A DNA stretch of 64,000 nt from Hymenolepis diminuta (taxonomy: Eukaryota; Platyhelminthes; Cestoda; Cyclophyllidea; Hymenolepididae), in NCBI GenBank assembly GCA_900708905.1, contig CAADRB010000029.1, forward strand, positions 1,086,978 through 1,150,977, read 5' to 3'. Shown here piece after piece: positions 13,353 to 26,127 of the stretch (its first letter is position 1; every line of letters begins with the position of its first letter). A model generated the notes under the pieces. It searched no databases, was not told the origin of the DNA, and saw nothing but the letters and a program-made list of their open reading frames with translations. The translations under genes and the position numbers were made by a program.

Positions 13353-14891
13353 ATTTTTAAAAATGGCTACATAAACTGTGCTCTAACAAAAGATCTGGGA
13401 AGGGAAATAATTATGCTATTGTTCATAATTATATTATGAGATTGAATAGAAATCTTAGGCTAGATGAAAAGATGGATACTCAACATTACATAATTATTAT
13501 TATTAAGGGATCCAATTTTTAATGAACGCATAATGCCTGAAGATAACTATACCCTTTTGATATCATATGCTCACAATATCTTTCATTCATTCGTTTGTCG
13601 TTCAAAATGCTAAATTTATAGAATGAAATCTCACTACTTTTATAATTTCAGTTAAGAATCATGGGCTAGATTGCATTCGCGAAAATGTTCGTGTACTTAC
13701 TAGCTGGAGTTTCGTCAAGCCGAAGGGTGATATAGCATATTTTGAGGGTTTTTGGGTGAAAACTTGTATTTATTTCATCATTTTACATTATTGCCATTTA
13801 GACTGTAAAAAACTCATACTGATGTGATATCTGTGTGAAATTTTTGTTTATCAAGTTGCATTTCCTATTTCTTTATTTTTAACTTAAAATGAAGGAACTC
13901 ACTTTTTCGTGGGAAGTCGAGTTGCAGTTCTTTTTAGTTTTGGAAGTTTCAAATAAAATAGCGTGAAAGTTGCATTCTAAATTTGACCAGAGCTTTGCTG
14001 TAGACCGCTAATTTGCCCATTTCACTTTGAATCTGATATCCCAGCCACTTTAGACTAACTGATAAATCACAAAAATGACAGTTTTTATACTAAGGTTTGA
14101 TTAGTATCAAATTAATTTTATACAAAAAGATTTGAGTGAATCACTTTAATTAAATTAGCTATTAATTTAAACTGCAAAATATTCCATGTGGTCTTCTCTA
14201 TTGAATATCAACAACGAATATTTACTGCAATAAATAGTTGAAGAAAATAATAAGACAAAGTAACGCTTATAAAGGTTTCTGATTATATTATTATTATGAA
14301 AAATATTGGGGAAGCTTAATTAATAAATGGACATTGAAATCAAACTTACTTATAAGACGAGCAGCACCAAAAAGACTAAAGCCTCTATATTCTTGAGTAA
14401 TCTAGGAGTTAGCTAGTCCCAAACTCTTTTGTTCCATCTACTTAAGTATCTTTGAGTTTACAATCTCTAAGCTAGCTGCCATATCAGGTCTATCGATTTT
14501 CTAAAATAATGGTAATATTGATAACTTGATGATGAGCGGACTTACTTCCACTCATGGACTAGCACATCTTAAAAATGATTAGTGCCATGGAATTTCACTA
14601 GAGAGGAGTGGAGAACCCGTCCTGTTGAAGCCTTGAAGAATATCTACCAATGAATGTTTAAGTTCATCAGAAATGCGATATCCTTTTGGACCTTGGAGAA
14701 GTCCCTAGAGATTTCGCATTTCTATAGATGATCTTCCAGAAGTACCTGGTAGTAATAGTGAAAGATTTGAGTATATGGAAGGGGGGGCAGAGTATGCGAT
14801 TTCTTTTCCACCCGTTGGTATCGCAGAATCGACTGTAGAGGTCGCCAGTAAAGTCGATTAGATAGAGTTTGTCATTTTCGAGATGATTCAT

Positions 14892-17800
14892 TGTGCTAGG
14901 ATGTCAAGTAAAACGGCATTGTTGAGCATTTACGAATCTGTCTCATATCAAGGTGCCTTGGAGACTAGTTAACCAATCAAGTGAGGATTGAACATAAAAG
15001 CCATTTAAGATGGGAATGCGATTGAGAGTAACGATTTAAGGTGATCTTTGTGTAGAATAGCTATTTAGACTAATTCACTTATTTCTGAAAGTTTTTGTAG
15101 CTTTCTCTAGGTAAGTTTATAATAGACGGTTTGAAAATTAAAAAAAAGATTCCAAATATTTGCTATTTTAGGATGGCCTATCTATTTACCATACCGATTT
15201 AATGGGCATGCCACTTTAACTCATTCCACCTAACATAATTGCCATAGCGTGTACATTTTCATTTTAGCCTTAGATAGTTTGTAAGATTAGTAGGTGAGTA
15301 AAATCAAATTAAAAATACAAAAAAATTTTCTTCAATACATTATTTCAGGAATAAGATGTGTACTGATAGTAAATAACTAGGCTGGTTTGTATGGAGAAGA
15401 AAAGTTTAGGGTACACAATCAATTGTGGTTGAGTAGAATTGTAGCGGATGCTACACCAACAAGCCTTTTTGCTGTACCTAAGTAAGCCTCCAGCAGAGTC
15501 CTCTTTTATCAATTTGCTCCCAAAATTAGCTAGGTTATGACAACAGTTTTAAGAACAAGAAAGATGTTGAGTGGAGAAGGCTAGCTTCAGCCGCTAATAT
15601 ATATGTAGGCTACAGTTAACGCAGAGCCGGAGAGGAATAAGACATAAAGGCATCTATTAATAAATTTGAAACCATTTATATCAATAAAGTCACCTTCATA
15701 TTATTGAAAGTCAAAATAGCGCTTGGATCAACGACATTTTTCATTCCGAATAACTGTCAAGCTGTCAGGAGTCGTATGCGCAGGTGTATAGATAAGGAGA
15801 AATAACAACTTAGACACAGCTGGTTAAATACAATTGACCTGAAAGTCGGTTTTCACGAATGAAGTTTTGCGTTTTCACTATCATATATTTCAAAAAATAG
15901 ACCTAATTTACCCCATACATCTCAAAAGGTAAAAATTTATTGATTGGGTAGTGGCACCACTCACAACTTAATAGTTACAGGACGTTTAATTACTATAAGT
16001 TTTTTTCTAATTTTCCGACCTTAGCAATTGATCAGTTTTATTTTTTCTTTCATCAGCCACTAAATTTTAAATGTGATTCAGTTGTATTATTTGAATATCT
16101 GGATCATGATCGACAATTTAAAAATAGACTCGACAATATTGTTCGACTAAAAAATAAACTTCAATGAAAATGTTCTTGGGATTTTAAATTAACTGATTAA
16201 TAATAGAATCTGATCACTGTTCTCTTCTATATGTCGATATCCTGAGGTTGTATTTATTACTGTCAGGCTTGTATCTTTGACAGTATTTTGAATTTTCCAT
16301 CTGGCCAAAAATAAACTTTTTCCTTATTTGTCCATTTATTTCTATTAATGGCAGACCTTCATTCGAAATAGAGGATTAATATAAGACATCCAAGTAAATT
16401 ATACCTCAGGATTAGCATAATTTGTCAAACTGATTTGGAAGTTGATTTTTAATCTAACAAGATGAATATAGGTTCCGAATACATGGTACAAAGAAAGAAA
16501 CTAATGAAAGTATGCGCACACCGGGTATTGTAAATGTCAGAGCACCATATTAAATAAAACTACATTTCTAAACTATTTATTTCTAAAAATTAAACCTATA
16601 TTTACCTCTTCAGCTTCACCGAAATTCCTAATTATGGTGATCGACTATGGTAGGTCACCTAAGAGTAGAATTAAGTATTCTCAAGTATTTACCTATAACT
16701 GCTTTAAGACAATCTTTCAATTAATGAATCAACTTTCAACAAAAAAATTTAGACATCCCTGTAACATCTATTAGAGCCATTAACCTTGAAATGGTATTTG
16801 AATGGCAGATTCCTGATTGGCCCTAACGGGATAACATATATGAGGGTCATATAAGGTGCTACTCTGACATTTATTCCACTCTCTAATGTGCAGGCTGAAT
16901 GATGTCCAAACAGTAAGAACGGGGTATTGAATACAAAAAGCAGGATACTATCATTTTTAACTCAGAATTTAATCTTTGGAGAAATTTAATGCGTTCGTTT
17001 TGCGCATTTTTGTAGTCATTTCTACCATTCGACCAACATTATTTTGATATTAAGAAATTGCTAGCGAATATACGTACAATTCTCTGCACATTACCCATCA
17101 GAGAAGGAAGTTAGGAAGGATATTGCTAACAAAATAATTTGTCATGTTTTTATGAAAATGTAATTTTTAAGAGCAATAAGAAGTTTGCGAATCAATGAAA
17201 TCATTATCCATCCTTTTTTTGCATTGTGCATCTAATTCCCAGATAGGTAGTGAATTTTGGTGGACCATAGAACCGATTATTGGGAGTCTTAAATATTCAT
17301 AATTGTGTGCAAGCTAACAAACTTGACATCATTAAAAATGACATTTGAAATTTGTACATAATAACATCTTCTATTAATAAGATTTCCCGTACCTTTCTTA
17401 TGCTTTTAACTTAATAGTTAATTCGATATCTAGTGTGAATGATATAAGTGACATGAATCCATAAGGTTGAGATATCAGTCCACTGAGAAGTTACTTGCCT
17501 GAAATCATACCAGACATATAAGGCGAAAAATTAGCATATCAGCCGCCAAAATCATGACTTGTGTGTACCGAGCGCTAGACGTTTTAAGGATACCGGTTGA
17601 AATCAGGGAAAATTATGTTTCGGATAATAATAACAGTTTAGTAATTGCTTGCACTTTCTTCTTAAGGGAAGATTATTACAATTAAGCCATTATTTCGACC
17701 TCACTCATAATTAGAGGAAACAGTGAAGATGGAAAATCAAACGTACAGAAAGCAGAATTTCTAGTTCTGGTAGAACATTTATTTATATAAACGTAAAAAA

Positions 17801-18236
17801 TTCTCTTGTCACTTGATATTTAAAATGGTTCTTAAGAGAATATATCAATAAAAAAATATTTTATTTACTTCTTGCTGCTATTTATGCGGGGGATAAGAAA
17901 TGTGGTTGACTAAAGAAAAGTTCAATGCAGGATTAGTTTAATCAATCTAGATGTTGGAATTAAAATGCTGTAAAAATGGAACTTAAATGTTACATAAAAT
18001 AAGATTTTATTATTGTAACGAATGTGGAATCTATTTAATTTATCTTCATATCACAACTAAAATAAATAGGTAATTAAAAATTTAAAATAATATGTTTTTT
18101 GAGAATAATTAAAATTTTTTATTAGTACTATGGTAAAAGTAATCGAAATGGTGAATCTGGTCCACTACGATAGCCATATATAAAAAACAGCAAAGTTTTT
18201 GATTGCTGGTTTAAAGCCTCGGTATTTGATTTCGGC
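14892..18236. other. AT-rich intergenic DNA with one repeat copy
   Basis: Apart from the dispersed repeat at 15440-15600 I see no coding or RNA feature. No open frame of note is present on either strand. The sequence immediately before nicalin (18120-18236) should hold its promoter, but I can point to no defined element. Confidence 0.5.
15440..15600 (+). repeat. Dispersed repeat, TGTAGCGGATGC family, copy A
   Basis: This copy starts TGTAGCGGATGCTACACCAA, whose first 16 bases form a small palindrome, and continues through AAATTAGCTAGG to GTTGAGTGGAGA. Two further copies lie at about 59370-59732 (minus) and 60645-61060 (plus). The TG start and the absence of coding capacity suggest an LTR or a short non-autonomous retroelement. 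Similarity fades after about 15600, so this copy is truncated. Confidence 0.7.
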
Positions 18237-21200
18237 ATGTGGTTCTCCGATGAGTATGCTGCCATTTCCAACGCCTTTAACTTTGTTCCTTACTACCTAT
18301 TTTTACTTTTATCACTTGCGATCCTGATTTCCCCGATTGATCCAACAAAAGCAGCTCAAGATTTTGCAGCTTACCGACTCACTCAATTTGATGCATTAAA
18401 TGCTGAATATGGTAAGTAACTTCACCCAATTTACTCTGTTAGGTAGTAGATCATCTATTCTGTCATGCGACATTCAAACACTCAGTAGCAGACCATATGC
18501 CAGGAAATGTGTATTGATGAAACTGGCTGATGCTAGTGTGTATAGTCTTCGGAAAGCCATTGAGAATAACGCTGGTGGTTTTGTTATTATGTTGCCCTCA
18601 GGAGATTGGGATGATGCATCACTTTCGGTATGTGTCTGCTTTTTATTTACTTCAATAGCATTGGCTTATTCTTGAATCAGCTTTACTGGAAGAGGAGTTT
18701 GAAGTTCCGGTCTATTTCACTACCAATAGTGATGAACTCGAACTCATGTATGAAAAGCTAAAGAACATTTCTGTTGACATTGATAAAAATAATGGTCAAG
18801 GCCTCCTTGACACTGTCTTTTCAACGGGCTACCGTGCCTACATCGACGCTCCTATCGCATTACCAATGAGGAAGATCGAGTTGGTTAACATCGAGGGCAA
18901 ATTTTCATCGGGTATTTTTGACTCAAAGAAACCCACAATTATTCTCACTGCTCATTACGATGCCGGAGGAGCTATTCCGTCCCTTGCTTACGGGGCTAAT
19001 TCAAACGGTGCTGGTGTAGCGGTTTTGCTTGAAGTTGCACGAATTTTATCCCAGCTAATGGATTCCAAAAACTCTTCAAAGTGAGTTATCTGGACTTCAT
19101 TTCATGAATTCTTTCCTAACTTAACTTTAATGTCATGTGATCTTTGTGTAGATACAACGTCATGTTTCTTCTGACTGGCGGTGGAAAAGTCAATTATCTG
19201 GGCTCAAAACGTTGGTTGGAAATGATGTATGAAGATATCAGCGGCATCGGTATTATTTCATTGACGATTATCTAAAGGCTCCATCTGTTGTTGATGATTT
19301 GATTTTTTTCCTTAGCTCTCTTCGACACCGTGGAACAAGTGATTAATTTGGAGGGACTAGGTGTTAATGAGGGTGATCATCTGTTTTTTCACGTCTCCAG
19401 ACTTCCTAAGGAGGGCACATTAAGCCATCGACTTCTCACTTCTCTTGAATTGGCAAGTAAGCTCCATCCTCTGGAATATTCGGAGCCTTCTGTTGAGGTG
19501 GTACACAAGAAAATCAATCTTAATCAGTACGAATTGGCTTGGGAGCATGAGAGATTTGCTCTCTACCGTATTCCAACTGCTACAATTTCCGCTTGGTCTA
19601 GTCCCATTAGTTACAATCTTCGTAATTCTGTTCTTGATGGCGGACCACTTCATAGTGGATCGCAAGGTGGACCTCACGGTTTCTGGGGTCCAGTACAACC
19701 AGAGGTGGTTGCTAGGAACGCCAAGGTTATTACTGAAGCTTTAGCTCGTCTCATTTTTGACATCAGTGCTGCCGAACCAACTGCTCTGGAATCTCCATTC
19801 ATTGAACCATCTGTAAGTTACTATTTCACTGCCTTGTACGCATTTTCGGGTCACGTTGGGGTAGACTGCGGTATAACCACTGATGGATGTTTTTAATTCT
19901 GGAGTGCTTATCAGTTACTTGAAACCTGTACTCACTGTTGTCCATGAAGGCTATTTTGGATTGTTGAGAAAGTGAGCCTACCTTGACCAGGTTTCATCTT
20001 GTTCCTCTTTAATTTTATCAGTGATTGGTAGCTCGATAGTTCTTTACAGCTGTCTTCCTTGTGGAAACTTGACAAAAGTATTTGGATAAGGGTTCTTTTA
20101 GTAAGTTCTTAACAACATCACGATTGCGAGGTTGTAATTATTAAGGTTATCCTGTTTTTAGTATTAAAAAATAAGTTTATGTTCATTGGTTAGTGCGCCC
20201 ATCTACCTCGTCATGAAATCGATCCTTATTAATGCACATCATACAGCAAGAATGGCCAAATGCACTGGTTTTTTCTCTTAAACAGGTATAGCAGAATGCG
20301 GTTCTTTCATGACCCCTTCAAGATACCACTCCATTCAAATCAAACGTTATCACTTTCCGTAATATTATCAAATACTCTGAGTACTCAGGAGGATAGCTCT
20401 GTTTATTTACGAAAATCACTCTTCCGCCACATCCTTCACGGAAATACGTTCATTTTTTGCCTTTATGTCCCTATGACTCAAATCCCTATATGTCATGTCT
20501 AGACGAGTTTACCGATTCTCCTTTTTTCTATTAAAGTACACCTGCACTCATACCTCACGCGTGTCCTTACCCAAGTGATTCATAAGCCGTCTTTGTATTT
20601 CCACTCACACACGTGAACACAAATTCGTCTGTTATCCGCTCGTACGCTTCCCTCATCTCTCTTACTCCCTCGAATCACCATCATAGTTTATTCAAAACAC
20701 TTTGGCCTACACAACTCTTTGCATTCTACTTACTTCGAAACCGTTGTTTGCTGTTAGCTAAAGTCTTAATTTTTACGGTCGGGTCCTGATTCATTATTTA
20801 CTACTTCTCAAGTGGTCTTAATTTTAATCTGTAATTAGATAGGCCGTGGTCTGGTTATGTGTATATTCTGTTTAGTGGTCGACAAACTCATCTGCTGCAG
20901 CTCTGATGGACCTATTGACTCTTCAGCCTCGTAGTACTCAGCTACTTTCAATGCCATCTAGCCGTTCAGGTTCCAAAGTCTCTTCCCTCAGCACTGGTAG
21001 TGGTCTTATCAACACACTGGAACAGTATATGCGCTCCTTCCTTCCAGAGGTTCGACTTACCAAACATCAGTTTGCAAAGAGATTTACTACTGGCAAACAG
21101 GATTCCAAGTCGTTCCAACAGCAACAACAAGAAACTGCCTCTACCACTTCAATGCCTACCCTCTCGGCAGCTGGAAAAGACCCTGAAGTTGTCTTTTACT

Positions 21201-21826
21201 CCGGTGTTGCTCCCGGAAAAATTATTGTATATCGGTAAGCAGTGTTCATTTTAAAGTTCCAACCAAAACTGTTAATTGGGCATTTACCGAAGAGAGTATA
21301 GGAATTTGAGGCTTTCGTCCCGAATATTTTAGAGTTCGGGTTGTGATTACAATCTCTCTCCCTAATGGTTTAAGGTATTTGATGACACTATGCTCAGTTA
21401 GAGTCTAATTTGGCATTTTTCAACTGGAAAATTGTACTGGATGCTAAAAACAAATATGTAATTTGTTTGATTGCAGAAAGTCTTCATTTGAAACTGTACG
21501 AGCTCATGAGATTTTAGGTTATGCGCTGTTTTTCACCGATTGTTCTGATCTTGCATACATTTACATGCCCTCATGTATGTATTCCTTTTTTTCCTTCTAG
21601 CCTGAAATCGTCTGTCTTTGACTTGGTCGTGGCATTCTTTATCGGATCATATCTCTACTGCCTTCATATGATTTTCGAGGTTGGTCATTTGTGTATACAT
21701 CTGAGCCAACTTTTTTGGTTGTTTGCAACTTCATTGTTTGTTCTTTGATTTCAGACCTTTGATTTGTTTGCTCGTCCCATGTCCTACTTGAGCATGACTT
21801 CCGGAAAGAAGCTTAAGTCAACTTAA
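18237..21826 (+). CDS. NCLN: Nicalin (BOS/translocon-associated M28-like protein)
   Basis: Eight exons join in frame to 628 residues: 18237-18411, 18443-18627, 18659-19080, 19152-19249, 19316-19812, 20876-21234, 21601-21679 and 21755-21826. Human nicalin has 563 residues. Nicalin is an ER membrane protein that works with TMEM147 and NOMO in the multipass translocon (BOS complex). An N-terminal hydrophobic segment (residues about 19-34), a peptidase-M28/nicastrin-like lumenal domain (KPTIILTAHYDAGG near 211-224; GANSNGAGVAVLLE), the VVHKKINLNQYELAWEHERF block and a C-terminal membrane span (about 584-605) are all present. The GAD of active M28 enzymes, kept as GADSN in human nicalin, reads GANSN here, fitting a non-catalytic protein. 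Introns 1 and 2 are 31 nt each; intron 5 is 1063 nt and carries a SINE-like copy. The gene is complete. Confidence 0.95.
20182..20242 (+). repeat. tRNA-derived SINE-like copy 1 (partial)
   Basis: Within nicalin intron 5, the run TTCATTGGTTAGTGCGCCC resembles a tRNA A box. It is followed about 30 bp later by a degenerate B box (GAAATCGATCC) and by AATGCACATCA, which matches the segment after the B box in the copies at 22.1, 23.6 and 44.3 kb. Only the tRNA-like head is recognisable. Confidence 0.5.
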
Positions 21827-22100
21827 GTTGATTATTGCCTGGAGGGTTGAGCACTTTCGGTTATCTTCATGTGATTTGTGTCTCCTATCTTCTTTTTACT
21901 GAATCTGTCTTTGCACCTTCCCTGTGTCTCGCTCATGGTTGTCCAAGTCGTAGTATTATAACTGTATTAATGTCCTCCGCCCTTAATTTGTACAGTGCTC
22001 TTTGGCAATGAATATATGCTATATTTGTTCATATATTGTGCCTGTTTCTTTGTCTTGGAATCCCACATTGAGGTCTCATAGATACTGTACTTCAGGAGAT

Positions 22101-22215
22101 GCAATTATTAACGCGCCCGTCTGTTGAATCATAGGTCACGGGTTTGATGTTCATCGGTGCATACTTAGTGGGCGGGATTGCCAGCCATGCAGGTCCAGCC
22201 AATGTGTAGCGGAGT
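22101..22215 (+). repeat. tRNA-derived SINE-like copy 2
   Basis: This is the fullest copy: an A-box-like TTATTAACGCGCCCGTCT, then a B-box-like CACGGGTTTGATGTTCATCG, then a tail with CAGCCATGCAGGTCCAGCC. The distance between the boxes (about 30 bp) suits an RNA polymerase III internal promoter derived from a tRNA. It lies about 270 bp past the nicalin stop codon, possibly within its 3' UTR. Confidence 0.55.
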
Positions 22216-23589
22216 TTGATTTTCATAACACTCCTGTCCTACGTTGGGTTTGAGAATTATGTACTTAGCTGAGTTATTTGTCAAAGACGTCCAGATAGTT
22301 GAAACGTCCAGATTTACGGATCAACTGTTATGACGTTCAGCATAATTCCTTGAGGTATTCTCCAAGTATTTCTGAAAATTGTTTGAATGGTATTATTTTA
22401 AGTCGTATTGACGAGAAATCATCTCAGTTTTAACCTGTAAACACTAATGAAATGTCGGTTACGAAAGCTCCCTATTTTCGTCTACTTTTCCCCTGTAAAT
22501 GTGCGCTTGCTCCTACACATTATTTATCTCGACTTACAATTATTGTGTTCAATAAATATTTCTTTACTCATGACTTAATTCTCTGGATAATTGTGCTTTG
22601 GTTGTCTGCTTGTGATTGATAGTCTTAGCTCCTATATCCCCTTTACAAACCTACGAGCTGATCGTAGAGGTCATGAGTTGGATAATTAATGCTTCACAAT
22701 CAACTATATTGGGCTAGTCGAATGCAAATTTCCAATGAATCCTTGTTGAGTTAGGTATTTTGAGTTACATATTCAGGTTAAGTTTTCAAATCTCTGTCGC
22801 GTATTCATATATGATATAGCCTTATACCGGTGCGGCTAAACCATCACGTAAAATTATGGTTCATTTCAAGTTCGTATCAAGGATACTAATTAAACAATTA
22901 GCTTTCGAATTTTAGTACATTAACGAAAATCTCCTGAGAATACGATTAGTTTTTATACATTTTGGCATTCATTTCGTTGAACAGCCTTGGGTTGGAAGTA
23001 TCTATGTTAAAGTACACACCCGGCGGTGCAAAAATAAAAGAAAGGCCAAGTTCTTTACATGCTTGCTTTTTCAGCTACTGACGCGCTTCTAAAATGCCTT
23101 TGTGTTCTTAAGTCCGAATCTTCTATTAAAACACCCTGTCGTCATTATAATTATAATTGCAATTACAGTCTGCAGTCGTGCCTGCTATTTTTACCCTAAA
23201 TACTTAAATTATTGTCCCCTTGGAATATGCTCTGCTGCATATAATAGAATACGTGTCGGAATGTTGAATATAATAATTTATGGAATACATAAAGTCATAG
23301 GATTTACTATATTGTCGAGCCCCTAGTCTTTATTTAATTTAAATAATACAAGCAACTTTAATCATGTGTTCTGTTTTTATTCCTTTAAGCAATATCAAAG
23401 GTGCTGTCAGTGGCATTATTTGTAGAACTTCTTTAAAGTTATTGCGTTATGCATGGCTGAATTTTCAATTAATTCGAAGTCAGCGAGGATCAAGTACAGA
23501 TTCGCATTTCTGGTCTATTCCCAACTGTTATTTTGGGCAGAAGGAAAACATTGTAAAGCTTAAAATGAAAAAATCTTCCATTCTTCTTT

Positions 23590-23665
23590 CGACCAAGGTT
23601 GCTGATCACTCCAACCGCTGGATGTGAACCGATGAGTTTCTACCTTTTAATCTGTGGCTTCACAG
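23590..23665 (-). repeat. tRNA-derived SINE-like copy 3
   Basis: On the minus strand, AACTCATCGGTTCACATCCA followed by GCGGTTGGA matches the B-box and downstream segment of the copies at 22.1 and 44.3 kb. The A-box side is poorly preserved. Confidence 0.45.
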
Positions 23666-25784
23666 ACAACGCATTCCCGAAACGTTACCTGCACAACCTG
23701 TATTTATTACGAGTTTGGTTTCTTTCCACCATGTCAAAGTAATTGTGAGGCAACTCATCATTTTAAAAATCCAATATTTAATCAGTTTTCTTCAAAAAAA
23801 TAGAACAAGAGAAGAGTTTTATTTGAAATTCGAGAATACGATTTGGGCGTTGTGTCATGTAGCTTTCAAGATAACATTTACTGAAGAAAGGTTAAATTCG
23901 GGATTTCAGTCTTGGAACCAAGATTTCTACATAACTTCTTTATGTTCAAAAGTTCATTGCTTGACAAGTTGAGAGTGTTTCGTTGGAGCTTGACTTTTAA
24001 GGTGAGGGAAAATCGTAGTGGATGTTAGTTTTTTGCATTCATTTGCATTTTCTCAGTCTCGCATTTTAATTCAGTTAAAATTCGTCCGATTACAGAAGGC
24101 GTGCACTCGACTGGGTGGTGCCTTCACTCTTATCTTGAGATGGGCAGGACCGTTTTATTTTTCTTTGAATAGCATTCACCCGCAATTTCTTGAAATATTC
24201 GGGATTTCATTATAAAACTGGTAACCTCGAGATGTACATAGCAGTTCTTAATGAACTTTGCATCGATCTGAGCTTGTACTACTATAATGATTTTTTTACC
24301 ATCTTTACACTCGAATAACTGCTTTCCCTATTTCATCTGGTTATGCTGACAGCTTGAGCATTTAAAAGAGACACTTTTTTATATATTTTAATCAGGCTGC
24401 ATAGCTATATATTTATATGTAGAATTAGATTAGTCTAGTTTCATTCTGAATAATTGGACTGACAAAGTTTATTATTTATTCAGTAATACACAAATTAAAA
24501 TCACTGATCCACTCATGCCATTGATTGTTATAAAATGTTCTACTTGTATTGTATTCGTCATTGGTTACTTATAAATGCGTGCATTAACTACTTTCAAGTC
24601 TTCAATCAGATTTACACAACATGAATTCATAAAATATCTGACGTAATCAGTGAAAATGGCTGCCGATTCTGTTATATAACTTTCAGTACGTTTAATAAGA
24701 ATTATTACCTTCATTCTATAAAAATTATCAGTTGTAGTTCACATCATAAACATAGAAAAAGGAAAACGAAATTAGAAAATTTCGGTCCTGAGAAGTGAGG
24801 GTTCCGTTTGATTTAGCTGGCAATTTGTCTCTTACACCTTGACTAGAGGTAATATTGAATTTTTTTGTGTTTGATAAGAGTTTCAGCTTATATTCATCGG
24901 TTCAAAGCTACAAAATTGTTGTACAAAAAGTGTTGGTTAAGTCTGCAATTCTATTCTTTGGACATCAGAGTGACTGAAAATAACTCCTATTTAAAATTTC
25001 AAGTCTTTTAAAAGTTAAGGCGTGTGACAAGTTATCCTCGCACTAAATAGTTAGAAAGCCAGCTGTTAGAGTGCAATGGTGGTGGTGGATCATTAAGAAA
25101 GGACTGTCATGAAGAAGTCGAAGTAATAGGTTTTGTTATAAAGTCACGAGCGGTTTGAGAATTTGCGAGTGAATGTTGATGTATAATTCTAATTTCAAAT
25201 TTTGTGAGTTATTCTTTTCGTGTTCTTTATTAAATAAAACTAATTAATTAATCAATAATTTCATTATAACATGACGAGATATTCATCAATCTCTAATTAG
25301 TAATAGAGTGTACGCTAATTTTAAGAGAGATACTTTCCATTCTTATTTCTTTTCCAGCATGATCATGGAAGGGCTGTAATCAGTTAATCCACGGGGTCCT
25401 TATCTCAAAACTTCTACTGATATTGACTCATTGTAAATATAAGTATTAGGAAAAGCCCATATCTATATAATAGAGTATCACTAAATCCCATCATTAGAAC
25501 TGTAACAAAATTAAGATTAGAAGTATCCCTTTTCACAACTAATGATCTTTATAAAGATTAACAGGATTCAAAATTTTCTTCCATATTAAAAGACCAAGAA
25601 CAAAGGTTTATTTATAAACCGTAAAGCAAAGCAAGATGAGGGTTAAAATTTAGGCTAACAGAGTAAAAGTGTCAGTGGAAACAGGCCTGTTATAAAGTGC
25701 AATTTATTTCTTCATCCACTGAGTAATCAACAAAAAATTGTCATCAGTTAGTATGGTACAAACATTTGAGTTGACATGCACATT

Positions 25785-25837
25785 NNNNNNNNNNNNNNNN
25801 NNNNNNNNNNNNNNNNNNNNNNNNNNNNNNNNNNNNN
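25785..25837. other. Assembly gap (53 N)
   Basis: An unsequenced or unresolved stretch. Flanking sequence is AT-rich and gives no sign of an interrupted gene. Confidence 0.99.
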
Positions 25838-26127
25838 TATATTGTTCAGATTGTTCAGAAATAGAATATAGTCCCTTGTCTAGAATGTCTACAGTCTCTA
25901 CTCTAGTACTTACTGCATTACTTGAAGTTATGTGACGCGTATCGTATAGGTGCCATTTAAAACTGCCTTTAGGTTTGTGTGCTGAAAATTCGCGAGGTGA
26001 TAGTTAATACGCGCTGATTGGTTTGAATGTATTTGTTCTTAAAGTTGGTAAAGTGCATTGACCGACTGTAAAGGAGAAAGTTAAATTATTGAATAATTTA
26101 CCTTGACAAATTTCGTTTTTATTATAT

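Larger units (their letters stand above)
9168..14891 (-). pseudogene. Serpin-like gene, probably broken
   Basis: Two minus-strand exons join in frame: about 12111-11798, ending at a GTG donor, and 9392-9168, after a TTTATAG acceptor (intron about 2.4 kb). The first reads MISLLPKRPLGLS, then VDLTLNNVNFPLNDVLKAMD, then SDPERA and VYLSSVIYRTVLGIK, matching the serpin stretch from the LLP strand to the strand before the reactive loop. The second reads VDDSNKCQQ, then FETNHPYLYIIFSKSG and PLFVGHLSQP, the serpin C-terminal signature region. Serpins trap serine or cysteine proteases. The GTEAAAAT-type hinge of inhibitory serpins is absent, and an in-frame TGA (near 12005) interrupts the upstream exon. 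An ATG-started frame at 14891-14667 (DLYSRFC, ILCPPFHILKS) resembles a serpin N-terminus but is weaker. The middle is missing or unrecognised, so this is probably a pseudogene or a diverged non-inhibitory member. Confidence 0.62.
21827..26127. other. Gene-free DNA downstream of nicalin
   Basis: The nicalin 3' UTR must lie at the start; an AATAAA at 22551 is one possible cleavage signal. Two SINE-like copies (22101-22215 and 23590-23665) and an assembly gap lie here. Open frames such as 23364-23627 and 23715-23972 resemble no known family and have no matching splice partners that I can find. The frame at 25738-25935 runs across the N gap and is meaningless. Confidence 0.5.

Noticed and set aside
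19420..19744. Overlapping frames on both strands within nicalin exon 5
   Set aside because: They are shadows of the conserved nicalin frame.
25738..25935. 65-codon frame crossing the N gap
   Set aside because: The frame is continuous only because N codons are read as X; the ends have no known similarity.
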